A stretch of 64,000 bases of DNA from DASVHS01 sp038244815 (GTDB lineage: Bacteria; Acidobacteriota; Thermoanaerobaculia; Gp7-AA8): positions 91,399-155,398 of the forward strand of contig JBBRTB010000010.1 of the NCBI GenBank assembly GCA_038244815.1, written 5' to 3'. Each line of letters starts with the position of its first letter. Within the stretch, counting starts at the first letter, position 1. The notes under the pieces are model-generated. The model worked only from the letters and a program-made list of their open reading frames with translations. It ran no database searches and had not been told where the DNA came from. Made by a program: the position numbers and the translations under genes. Shown piece by piece: positions 25,670 through 33,150 of the stretch.

Positions 25670-26889
25670 GAGGCGCAGCGGAAGGTCGCGTAGAGGTAGG
25701 GATAATTTGGCCGGAACCAGTTGCGGAAGGAGCGCCGGATCAGCGGAAGGCCCGTTGCCGGTGAGGCACCCTTGATGACGTGGTGCTGCCCGTCGAAAAA
25801 GTCAGACGAGTAAACAGGATACGTGCGCATGGGCTCGAAGCCGGGGAATCCGTCGAAGGGCGTCGAGGTCCATTCCCAGCCGTTCCCGATGAGGTCGTGC
25901 ACACCCCACGCGCTCGCGCCCGCCGGGTAGGAACCGACAGGCACGGGATCCCAGTTTGCGAAGGCAAAATTGCCGCGCGAGCGGTCGGCAGGCTCATCGC
26001 CCCATGGGAACGCTCGTTCTTCCCCGGACGGCGTCCCGAACGCGGCGCGGTGATACTCCGGCTCGCCTGGCAGGCGCTGCCCTTTCCACTTCGCGAATCC
26101 CTCGGCCTCTTCGTAGCTGGCGTACACGGGGCTGTCGAGCGGAAGAGGGACGAGGTCGAACATGCCGCGATAGAGCCACCGGCCGTCCTGCCGATGCCAG
26201 AAGTGGGGTGGTTCCGCGTCCGTGGCGTTCATGTACTCGAGATACTCGCCGTTGGTGACGTTGTCGCGATCGATCGTGAAGGCGGGCACGTCCAGCGCAT
26301 GTGCGGGAAACTCGTTGTCCCATCCGAAAGCGCCTGCTGCGCCGCCGAGGGTGGCTCTGCCCGCCGGAATCCGGATCCGCCGGGGCTCACGGCCGCGCTC
26401 CGGGTGCGCCGGCGGCGCCGCTTTCCAGGGTGCGGCTTCGATCTTATTCTCGTACGGCATGTTATGCATCATATACAGCAATGTTTCCTGATGCATAAAC
26501 TCGTGTTCAATTAGAGTGAATATATAATCGTCGTCGATCTCCGCGGTGAGGAGCGCGTCCTCGATGAGCCGGTCGGCCGCATCTCCGTACGCCTGCACCT
26601 TCTGGCGTGAAGGCCAGAAGTCGGTCGGACTCTTCACACCGCCCTCATCCTGGGGATCGATGCCGCGCTCGAACAGCAACTCGTAGTCGGCATCGACGCC
26701 GTCGCGGCCAAGCCCGCGCTTGATGATCGTGTTGACGTTGAAGGCGGGCAGATGGCCTTCATAGAACACGATCGGATTGCGCAGCTTGATCGGGCGATCG
26801 TAGTAATGCTCCGGCCGCGGAATGTCGAAAATCCGGCGCGACCGCCGACGGCCGTCCCGATACCGGCTCACGATTTCTGATCGGTTCAT
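25666..26889 (-). CDS. EgtB/SUMF1-like nonheme iron enzyme
   Basis: N-terminal DinB-like half with HEFMHQETLLY (the H-x3-H-x-E iron-binding pattern of EgtB-like enzymes), followed by an FGE-sulfatase/SUMF1 domain (TLGGAAGAFGWDNEFPAH, DNVTNGEYLEYM, RLPGEPEYHRAAFGTP, FPWGDEPADRSRGNF, GNGWEWTSTPFDGFPGF, KGASPATGLPLIRRSFRNWFRP). EgtB, OvoA and SenA relatives form C-S or C-Se bonds on histidine-type substrates. Here no egtD or egtC is visible, but a methyltransferase lies upstream in the same operon. Substrate unknown. DNA for IFTLIEHEFMHQETLLYMM (26461-26530) is AT-rich. Confidence 0.85.
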   Translation of the reverse strand: MNRSEIVSRYRDGRRRSRRIFDIPRPEHYYDRPIKLRNPIVFYEGHLPAFNVNTIIKRGLGRDGVDADYELLFERGIDPQDEGGVKSPTDFWPSRQKVQAYGDAADRLIEDALLTAEIDDDYIFTLIEHEFMHQETLLYMMHNMPYENKIEAAPWKAAPPAHPERGREPRRIRIPAGRATLGGAAGAFGWDNEFPAHALDVPAFTIDRDNVTNGEYLEYMNATDAEPPHFWHRQDGRWLYRGMFDLVPLPLDSPVYASYEEAEGFAKWKGQRLPGEPEYHRAAFGTPSGEERAFPWGDEPADRSRGNFAFANWDPVPVGSYPAGASAWGVHDLIGNGWEWTSTPFDGFPGFEPMRTYPVYSSDFFDGQHHVIKGASPATGLPLIRRSFRNWFRPNYPYLYATFRCAS

Positions 26890-27650
26890 CCGACCGGCGA
26901 TTCTACCCCCACGGGAATCTCGATCAACCTGAACGGCGGCCGATCCGGATACGCCCGCTTGAGCAGCGGCATGGCCACGTTGTACACCGGCGCGTTCCCG
27001 TGCGTGCGCCCTTCGAGGCTGCCGTGATGCGCGTGTCCGTGAAACACGGCCGACACGCGGTAGCGGTCCAGCGGCTCCTCGAGGCGGCTCGATCCGCAGA
27101 ACGGGACGATCTCCGGCGGCTCCCCTTCGACGGTGGCCTGAATCGGCGCGTAATGAAGCACGGCGATCTTATGGGTGGTGCGCAGGCGCGCCAGCGCCGC
27201 TTCGAGCTTGAGCGCTTCCTCGATGGTCTCGTGAACGAGAGCCTTGATGATCTTCTCGCCCCAGCTGCCGAGTTGACGGCGGCCGAAACCGCCCACGAAT
27301 CCCTTCGCGCCCGCAAAGCCGACGCCGTAGAGCTCGTGCTCGTCGCCGTCGAGCATGACCACTCCCGCGGAAGCGATGATCCGGCTGACCTCGTCCTGCT
27401 GTTCCGATTCGAAATCATGGTTGCCCAGGACGGCCAGAGCCGGAATTCGCAGCGAGGATTTTACGGCGCCGGCGAACATTTCCGCTTCCTCGATCGTGCC
27501 GTAATCCGTGAGATCGCCGCAGAGCAGGGCCACATCGGCGGCCTCCGACATGGCCTGAAACAGCGATTGCACGACGTTGTCCGATGACTTCCGCACGTGG
27601 ATATCGCCCACCGCGGCGATGCGCAGCGTCTGGCGATCGCCGGCCATCAT
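26886..27650 (-). CDS. calcineurin-like metallophosphoesterase
   Basis: All family metal motifs are visible: GDIH (near residue 16), CGDLTDYG, LGNHDFES, HYAP and FHGHAHHGSLEG. 254 residues, single domain. Substrates of this type range from nucleotides to phosphoproteins and cannot be inferred. It overlaps its neighbours by ATGA on both sides (27647-27650 with the nucleotidyltransferase and 26886-26889 with the EgtB-like gene), so it is translationally coupled in the operon. Confidence 0.92.
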   Translation of the reverse strand: MMAGDRQTLRIAAVGDIHVRKSSDNVVQSLFQAMSEAADVALLCGDLTDYGTIEEAEMFAGAVKSSLRIPALAVLGNHDFESEQQDEVSRIIASAGVVMLDGDEHELYGVGFAGAKGFVGGFGRRQLGSWGEKIIKALVHETIEEALKLEAALARLRTTHKIAVLHYAPIQATVEGEPPEIVPFCGSSRLEEPLDRYRVSAVFHGHAHHGSLEGRTHGNAPVYNVAMPLLKRAYPDRPPFRLIEIPVGVESPVG

Positions 27651-28459
27651 TTCGCTCCGTCGACCGCGATGCCTTGCGTCCAGCGCGCGATCTCTTCAGC
27701 GGTCATGTTTCCAAGCGGCGCCAGCCGTCCGTCCTGATAGCCCCAGTCCGAGATGTCCTTGAGGTATTGCTGGCGCGAGATGATCGTGCCGTTGCACACC
27801 TTCTCCTGCTGCGCTGTCTCCCTGTCTTCCCGAGCAAGCCGCGACGCCAGCTCGTCCACGACCCACTCCGGGATGCTGTCGCGGTCCGACGGATAGATGA
27901 ATCCGAACAGAATCAGATGCGCGTAAAGCACGCGCCAGTGTTCGGCATAACGGGCCATCAGCCGCCGCCAGTCGAGCTTCCGGCCGAGAGCGCGAAGAAC
28001 GTGCGCGACATCCGCGCCGTCGAAGCGCTCCCGCTCCATGATCAAGCCTTTCGACCACACCATCTCCTCGGCCGGAATCAGCTTCACCTCTTTCCCGAAC
28101 ACTTTCTCGGGGACGGCATGCGCGAACCAGAGGTCATCCACCTCGGCGACCTTGTTTCCCGCGCTGAAGATGAGATCGATGAAGTCGTCGCCGTTGAAGG
28201 CCTTGCCGATCCAGTGCGGATACGTGAGCGTGGTCTTGTAGCCGGCCGACGAAAACACCTGCGATGCACGATCGAAGTCCGACCGCTTGATGAAGATGTC
28301 GAAGTCCTTGGTGTGGCGCTCGATGCCCGTGTAACGGGCGAACGCATACGCGCCGCCGACGAGATACGGCACATCGTGACTGTCGAGCTCGTCGAGGGCC
28401 CGGACATAGAAATCGCGTGCGTCGGAATCGAGATCGGTAGCGAAAGCCGCTGCTGTCAT
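27647..28459 (-). CDS. nucleotidyltransferase family protein
   Basis: The motif VPYLVGGAYAFARYTGIERHTKDFDIFI has the GG...R.T.D.D pattern of the Pol-beta-like nucleotidyltransferase superfamily (AbiEii/LinB-like subset). The ATG at 28457-28459 is preferred to a GTG two codons upstream. Around 270 residues with a helical C-terminal half. It may add a nucleotide to a small molecule or protein; it could also be an orphan toxin-type NTase, but no antitoxin-like gene is adjacent. Coupled to the metallophosphoesterase by ATGATG. Confidence 0.82.
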   Translation of the reverse strand: MTAAAFATDLDSDARDFYVRALDELDSHDVPYLVGGAYAFARYTGIERHTKDFDIFIKRSDFDRASQVFSSAGYKTTLTYPHWIGKAFNGDDFIDLIFSAGNKVAEVDDLWFAHAVPEKVFGKEVKLIPAEEMVWSKGLIMERERFDGADVAHVLRALGRKLDWRRLMARYAEHWRVLYAHLILFGFIYPSDRDSIPEWVVDELASRLAREDRETAQQEKVCNGTIISRQQYLKDISDWGYQDGRLAPLGNMTAEEIARWTQGIAVDGAK

Positions 28460-28486
28460 AGACACAGCAATAGTGCAAGCGAGGTG

Positions 28487-29299
28487 CTAGGTCCGGCCCT
28501 CCGCCCAGCACATCGAAAACCAGAGTGCGGCGTCCGGCCGGCGGGCCCAGCCGCGGTAACTCTCCACCGCCGCATCGAACGCTTCGGCGGTCATGAGATC
28601 GCCGCCAACGATGCGATCTCTGGCGGTGAGGGCCACGCCCAGCATGTTCGCGGCGAGCACGTCGAAGATCTCCATTCCCGCGCAGCCTCCGAAAAAGATC
28701 CATGTGTTGCGAACCGGATGGGCGCCGGCGGCGTGCAGCAGGGCCACCAGGCGCCGTCCGACATAAGGGTCGTTTCCGTTCCGGTCGTAGGTGCGCTGGT
28801 AGGCGCGCCACATCGCATCCACGCCCGGCGGCTCGGGCCACAGTCTCAGCACATCGTGGTCGTCGTCGGCGAGAACGATCCGGCCGCCGGGACGGACGGC
28901 GCGGACCATGTTGCGCACCACGCGCAGCGGATCGGACACGTGCTCGAGCACGAAGCGAGCGTGCGCGAGATCGAAGGTTCCCCACTCGCCGTCGGGCAGC
29001 ACGAGATCGATGACATCGCCGGCGCGAAACTCGACGAGACCTTCCTCTTCGTCGCTCGCGGCCAGACGCTTCGACGCGCTGAGCTGCTGCTCGTCGCGCT
29101 CGATGCCCACCACCGAGCCGCGTGGAACCGCGCGTGCCATGGCCCGCGTCATCTGTCCCAGCCCCGATCCGAAGTCGAGGATGCGTTCGTCGCCGCGGAG
29201 GCTCATCTCCCGCAACTCCGCCTGATTCAGCAGCACATCGTTCATGAGCGACAGCCGCCGCTGCTCTTCCGGTGAAGTGCCGTGAATGTAGGTGGACAT
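28487..29299 (-). CDS. class I SAM-dependent methyltransferase
   Basis: 270 residues; motif I is ERILDFGSGLGQMTRAMA, followed by GIERDEQQLSASKRLA (acidic residue for SAM ribose) and LAHARFVLEHVSDPLRVVRNMVRAVRPGGRIVLAD, the classic core of a class I methyltransferase. The C-terminal half is helical. It precedes the nucleotidyltransferase by a short gap, so it is probably the first gene of the operon with the EgtB-like enzyme. It is not EgtD by reading (no Methyltransf_33 features seen). Substrate unknown. Confidence 0.88.
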   Translation of the reverse strand: MSTYIHGTSPEEQRRLSLMNDVLLNQAELREMSLRGDERILDFGSGLGQMTRAMARAVPRGSVVGIERDEQQLSASKRLAASDEEEGLVEFRAGDVIDLVLPDGEWGTFDLAHARFVLEHVSDPLRVVRNMVRAVRPGGRIVLADDDHDVLRLWPEPPGVDAMWRAYQRTYDRNGNDPYVGRRLVALLHAAGAHPVRNTWIFFGGCAGMEIFDVLAANMLGVALTARDRIVGGDLMTAEAFDAAVESYRGWARRPDAALWFSMCWAEGRT

Positions 29300-29346
29300 G
29301 GTCCGTGGCCACAGGCCGCAGGCCTCGGTTGACGTGGGAAGGAAGG

Positions 29347-29367
29347 GTCCGAGGCCCGAGGCCTGAC
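29347..29367. repeat. CGAGGCC short repeat copy
   Basis: GTCCGAGGCCCGAGGCCTGAC, one of at least two places (also 36236-36268) with repeats of CGAGGCC followed by CTG. It sits in the 67-bp gap between the methyltransferase gene and the DUF4097-like gene. Confidence 0.5.
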
Positions 29368-30221
29368 TATCGTACCTGTTCGATGAGGATCGGTGCCGAG
29401 TTCGAGGTCAGTCGGATCTGGGGGCTCGTGCTGCCGATGCGGAGTCGTTTTCGAGCGATGGCCGATGACTGCACGCGATCGGTCGTCCAGGCGTCCGAGC
29501 AGGCCTTGAGCTTGCACACGATCTCGTCCTCGGTGCGCGCTTCCAGGGCCGGGATCGGCTCGTCGCGAAGCTTGATCGAGATCGGACCGTTCTCGGTGGT
29601 GGCGTCGATCCGTCCTGAGATCTTGTCGAGCGAGATACCGCCGTTCTCCGTCTGCACGTGATTGTCTCCGGTGCACGAAGCCAGCGAGATGCCGCCGTTG
29701 GTGGCCCGGGCGGTGACGCTTCCATTCATGTTGCGGACGGCGATGCCGCCGTTCGCCGCGGCGACGTCGAGGTTCGCACTCTTCGGGACGCGCAGGATCA
29801 TGTGCACCCACCACGTCTGCGTCTTGCTCATCTCCGGTCCTTCGACGCTGATCTCGCCGGGGCGCACGGCTACAGCCACGCCTTCGAGCGTTCGGGCAGC
29901 CTGAGAATCGTCGAGTGCCGCCGCGTATTTGCACACGGTCAGCCGTGCGAACGGATGATCCCATCCTCGCACGGACACACCGCCGGCATTCCTGGTGCGT
30001 ACGTGCAGCAGATCCACTCCGCTGAGGCTGATCCGCCGCTGCTCCTCGCTGCTGGCCGAGCCGGAGAAGGAAGTGGTGTTCTGGGTGTAGAACGTCGAGC
30101 AGTCATCGCTGTCGACCAGCGAGTGGTCCTGCTGCGTGACGATGAGGGGCCGAGTCGTCGCCGAGGCGCCCGGCGGCACAAACATCATCATCATCGCGAC
30201 GAACAAAGCCGACCGTCTCAT
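29367..30221 (-). CDS. exported DUF4097-type beta-repeat protein
   Basis: Signal-peptide-like N-terminus (MRRSALFVAMMMMFVPPGASA). The middle has the repeated NGG/NGS pattern at ~20-residue spacing (AAANGGIAVRNMNGSVTARATNGGISLASC, QTENGGISLDKISG, TTENGPISIKL), typical of DUF4097 beta-repeat proteins. 284 aa. Unlike the lipoprotein at 3.4 kb it has no lipobox at a matching position. Likely periplasmic or surface exposed; function not established. It is divergent from the sigma-factor gene, with 176 bp between them. Confidence 0.75.
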   Translation of the reverse strand: MRRSALFVAMMMMFVPPGASATTRPLIVTQQDHSLVDSDDCSTFYTQNTTSFSGSASSEEQRRISLSGVDLLHVRTRNAGGVSVRGWDHPFARLTVCKYAAALDDSQAARTLEGVAVAVRPGEISVEGPEMSKTQTWWVHMILRVPKSANLDVAAANGGIAVRNMNGSVTARATNGGISLASCTGDNHVQTENGGISLDKISGRIDATTENGPISIKLRDEPIPALEARTEDEIVCKLKACSDAWTTDRVQSSAIARKRLRIGSTSPQIRLTSNSAPILIEQVR

Positions 30222-30397
30222 GATGGCCTCATGCCTCTGTTAGACGTTACGAAGCAGCGAAAGATAGGTTTCGTCTCGGTCACGTAATGATCGCCGGAAG
30301 ACCGGATGCCGAACGTCAGGAGCGTGGAAGGATTGTGTCAGGCAGCCGTGGCAGATCTGCTAACCGCTGAGGGGTTTCCGAGTCTAACCTGTCCGGA

Positions 30398-30985
30398 ATG
30401 GAGATGACCGATCTCGCTGCGGTGAGCCGGGCCAGAGGCGGGGACGCGGATGCGTTTCGCGGCCTCGTCGAGCGCCACAGCCGGTTGGTCTTCGGGGTGG
30501 CCTATCGAATGACCGGAAACGAACACGATGCCGACGACGTGGTGCAGGAGACGTTTCTTCGAGCCTACCGGCAGATCGGGAAGTTCGAAGATCGTGCGAA
30601 CTTCGGGACCTGGCTCCATCGCATCGCCGTCAATTGCTCGCTCGACCTTCTGCGGTCGCGCGGACGCTACGAGCGGCACCACGTCAACGATGGCAATGAT
30701 GAGGATGGAGAGATGACGCGCCAGTACGAGTCGACGGATCCGCAGCCCGATCGTCTCCTGCTCAGCACCGAGCTCAAGGAGCACGTGATTGCGGCGCTCG
30801 ACCGTCTCTCCGGAAACGAGCGGACCGCGTTCGTGCTGCGCCACTTCGAAGGAATGCCGGTCGAGGAGATCGGAAGGACGCTCGGAATCCAGGTGAATGC
30901 CGCGAAACACACGATTTTCCGGGCCGTGAAAAAGCTGCGCGAATCACTCGAGCCCCTGGTGAGGTCTACCCCATGCAACACCTGA
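30398..30985 (+). CDS. ECF-type sigma factor
   Basis: Region 2 is clear: AFRGLVERHSRLVFGVAYRMTGNEHDADDVVQETFLRAYRQIGKF...FGTWLHRIAVNCSLDLLR. Region 4 is LSGNERTAFVLRHFEGMPVEEIGRTLGIQVNAAKHTIFRAVKKLRESL with a helix-turn-helix. 195 aa. The next gene overlaps its end by 13 bp and carries a zinc-finger-like HxxxCxxC motif, the usual anti-sigma arrangement. The promoter signal cannot be read with confidence. Confidence 0.93.
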   Translation: MEMTDLAAVSRARGGDADAFRGLVERHSRLVFGVAYRMTGNEHDADDVVQETFLRAYRQIGKFEDRANFGTWLHRIAVNCSLDLLRSRGRYERHHVNDGNDEDGEMTRQYESTDPQPDRLLLSTELKEHVIAALDRLSGNERTAFVLRHFEGMPVEEIGRTLGIQVNAAKHTIFRAVKKLRESLEPLVRSTPCNT

Positions 30986-31761
30986 CAGAAGTAGAGCTGG
31001 TCTCGCACTACTACCACGATGACGATTCCGCCGTCGCGGAGTCGCACCTCCGCCACTGCAGCGAATGCGCTGCGCAATACGAGACGATCGGCCGCGTCCT
31101 CGCGCTGGTCACGGATGCGCCAGGGCCCGAGCGCGGCGAAGACTACGGCGACCGCGTCTGGTCGCGGCTGCGTTGGAAGCTTGGAATCGACCGCCGCCGC
31201 CGCACCACCTGGGTCACCGGCATCAGCGTCGCGGCGGCGCTGGCCATCGCGTTCTTCGCCGGACAGTTCTGGCGTGCCTCGCGTGAGCGTGCCGTTCAGC
31301 CCACGGCTGCAGTCAGCGCGGAAGCCACGGGCAGCGCGCCGGTCCAGGCCGCAGCGAGGGTCCGCGGCGGGATGGAGGACAAGGTCCTGCTGCTGGTAGT
31401 CGGCGATCACCTCGACAGCAGTGAGCGCGTGCTCCTGGAGCTCGCGAACGCCGATCCCGCCAAAGGACTGGAGATCGGTCAGGAGAGCCGCCGGGCCGGC
31501 GAGCTCGTGGCCGCGAACCGAATCTACCGGCAGACCGCCGCCAAAAACGGCAACGAGCGCATCGCCTCGGTCCTGGCCGATCTCGAGCCGGTACTCATCG
31601 AGCTCTCCCACGCCGGCAAGAGCCTGAGCAAAGACGAACTGCTGGAGCTGCAGAAGCGTATCGAAGCGAAAGGGCTCCTGTTCAAGGTGCGCGTCATCGG
31701 CGCGCAGACCACTCCTGGCGACAAGCCGCCACGAATCAGCAGCGATACAAACACTCTTTGA
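30973..31761 (+). CDS. anti-sigma factor-like membrane protein
   Basis: Starts MQHLTEVELVSHYYHDDDSAVAESHLRHCSEC with the HxxxCxxC zinc-finger (ZAS-like) motif. A single transmembrane segment is at about residues 80-98 (WVTGISVAAALAIAFFAGQFW). The C-terminal half is predicted outside and helical (LLVVGDHLDSSERVLLELAN...). It likely binds and inhibits the co-encoded ECF sigma factor until an envelope signal is sensed. The overlap with the sigma gene is 13 bp. The substrate or stimulus is unknown. Confidence 0.8.
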   Translation: MQHLTEVELVSHYYHDDDSAVAESHLRHCSECAAQYETIGRVLALVTDAPGPERGEDYGDRVWSRLRWKLGIDRRRRTTWVTGISVAAALAIAFFAGQFWRASRERAVQPTAAVSAEATGSAPVQAAARVRGGMEDKVLLLVVGDHLDSSERVLLELANADPAKGLEIGQESRRAGELVAANRIYRQTAAKNGNERIASVLADLEPVLIELSHAGKSLSKDELLELQKRIEAKGLLFKVRVIGAQTTPGDKPPRISSDTNTL

Positions 31762-31775
31762 TCGAGGAACGAGAC

Positions 31776-33032
31776 ATGATCACGAAACGAATCCCCATGA
31801 CACTCCTCTGCGCCATCTTGGTGACGGCGCCGCTTTTCGGCTCCATGAGCTCCTGGAGTGATGCCCAGAAAGACCGGGCCGAGCGGTCGCGTGACCGCGC
31901 TGACGCGCGCTCGGATCGCGAGGCCGAACTGTACGACCAGGGCACCGACGCACTCGACGAAAGGGACTGGGCGCGTGCGGCCCGGGCCTTTCGCGAGGTG
32001 GCGCGTCTGCAGATGGAGCACGCCGACGCCGCGCTCTACTGGCTGGCTCGGGCGCAGAACGAGCTCGGTCAGCGCGCCGAGGCCCTGAGCACGCTCATCG
32101 AGCTCCAGAAGGCATTTCCGAAAAGCCACTGGTCCCAGGACGGCAAGGCCCTCGACGTCGAGATCCGCCAGTCCTCCGGGCAGCACGTCGATCCGCAGAA
32201 GATCGATGACGACGATGTGAAGCTGATGGTTCTCAACGGGCTGATGGGGAGCGATCCGTCGAAGGCCGTTCCGGTGCTCGTGGACGTCATCCACGGCAAC
32301 AGTTCCACGCGCGTGAAGGAGCGGGCCATCTTCGTGCTCAGCCAGTCAAACGCGGCCGAGGCGATGGAGTTTCTCGGAAAAATCGCGCGCGACGGCGCTC
32401 ATCCCGATCTTCAGAACAAGGCCCTCCGTTACCTCGGCATCATGGGCGGCGAGGGCAGCCGGAAGATCCTCGGCGACGTCTACGGCAGCACGACCGACGT
32501 CAAGATCAAGAAGAGCATCCTCAAGTCGTACATGATCGCCGGCGATCGCCAGAGACTCCTCGGGCTGGCCAGGAGCGAGCCGGATGCGGAACTGCGCGCC
32601 CAGGCCATCCGCCAGCTCGGCATCATCGGAGCGCGCACCGAGCTGGCCGACCTCTACAGCTCGGAAACGTCCGTCGAGAACAAGAAGGCCATCATTCAGG
32701 CGATGTTCATCGGCGGCAGCGCCGATCGTCTCAGCGAGCTCGCCAGGAGCGAGAAGAACCCGGAGCTGCGTGCCACCGCGATCCGCAACCTCGGTCTCAT
32801 CGGCGGGGCGAAGACGGGCGACACACTCGTATCGATCTACGAATCCGATCCGAACCGCGACGTACGCGATGCCGTGATCAAGTCGCTGTTCATCCAGCAG
32901 AACGGCAAGGCGCTGGTGGCGCTGGCGCGCAAGGAGAAGGATCCCGACCTCAAGCGCGAGCTCATTTCGAGGCTGGCTCTGATCCGGTCGGACGAAGTGT
33001 CGGCGTATCTGATGGAAGTTCTGAAGGAATAG
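31776..33032 (+). CDS. exported TPR/HEAT-repeat protein
   Basis: ATG at 31776 starts a signal peptide (MITKRIPMTLLCAILVTAPLFG); a TTG at 31758 overlapping the anti-sigma stop is an alternative. Residues ~45-130 are TPR-like (YDQGTDALDERDWARAARAFREVARL...). The rest is a long run of HEAT-type helical repeats at ~30-residue spacing (SRKILGDVYGSTTDVKIKKSI, RLLGLARSEPDAELRAQAIRQLGII, LSELARSEKNPELRATAIRNLGLIG, LVALARKEKDPDLKRELISRL). Co-transcribed with the sigma/anti-sigma pair, so it could be a periplasmic scaffold for the same envelope response. Confidence 0.8.
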   Translation: MITKRIPMTLLCAILVTAPLFGSMSSWSDAQKDRAERSRDRADARSDREAELYDQGTDALDERDWARAARAFREVARLQMEHADAALYWLARAQNELGQRAEALSTLIELQKAFPKSHWSQDGKALDVEIRQSSGQHVDPQKIDDDDVKLMVLNGLMGSDPSKAVPVLVDVIHGNSSTRVKERAIFVLSQSNAAEAMEFLGKIARDGAHPDLQNKALRYLGIMGGEGSRKILGDVYGSTTDVKIKKSILKSYMIAGDRQRLLGLARSEPDAELRAQAIRQLGIIGARTELADLYSSETSVENKKAIIQAMFIGGSADRLSELARSEKNPELRATAIRNLGLIGGAKTGDTLVSIYESDPNRDVRDAVIKSLFIQQNGKALVALARKEKDPDLKRELISRLALIRSDEVSAYLMEVLKE

Positions 33033-33150
33033 TGTCGACCGGGTATCCGGCATCGACCCAGGCGTCCAATCCGCCGGCCAGCGGCCGTACGATCTCGAAT
33101 CCCTGCTCGATCAGTCTTGCGGCCACACGGGCCGCTGATGCCTCGTTGGG
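32962..33150 (-). other. open continuation of the rhodanese domain beyond TGA
   Basis: From the TGA the frame reads PNEASAARVAARLIEQG, then FEIVRPLAGGLDAWVDAG and YPVDT: conserved rhodanese C-terminal sequence with no stop until 32962-32964. It overlaps the 3' end of the convergent HEAT-repeat gene by 71 bp in antisense. If the TGA is decoded, the full protein is 331 residues with residue 269 as selenocysteine. Confidence 0.7.
33119..33135 (-). promoter_or_regulatory. candidate bacterial SECIS-like hairpin
   Basis: On the coding strand, 15 nt after the TGA: GCGGCC - CGTGT - GGCCGC. It is a perfect 6-bp stem with a 5-nt loop that has a G in its first two bases. Distance from TGA to loop is 21 nt, inside the range I recall for bacterial SECIS elements (a short stem-loop 16-37 nt downstream with a G near the top). 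ATCA before and TGAT after the stem can extend pairing across a bulge. This is a candidate only; GC-rich DNA makes such hairpins easily. Confidence 0.45.

Noticed and set aside
27647..28459. Toxin-antitoxin pair (AbiEii-like toxin)
   Set aside because: The nucleotidyltransferase fold fits, but there is no adjacent AbiEi-like antitoxin; the gene is coupled to metabolic-type genes instead.
27584..29275. A 563-codon plus-strand open frame
   Set aside because: Antisense across the nucleotidyltransferase and methyltransferase genes, both of which have clear motifs on the minus strand.
25666..29299. Ergothioneine biosynthesis operon
   Set aside because: EgtB-like enzyme present, but no EgtD, EgtC or EgtE is visible, so naming it egtB would overstate the evidence.
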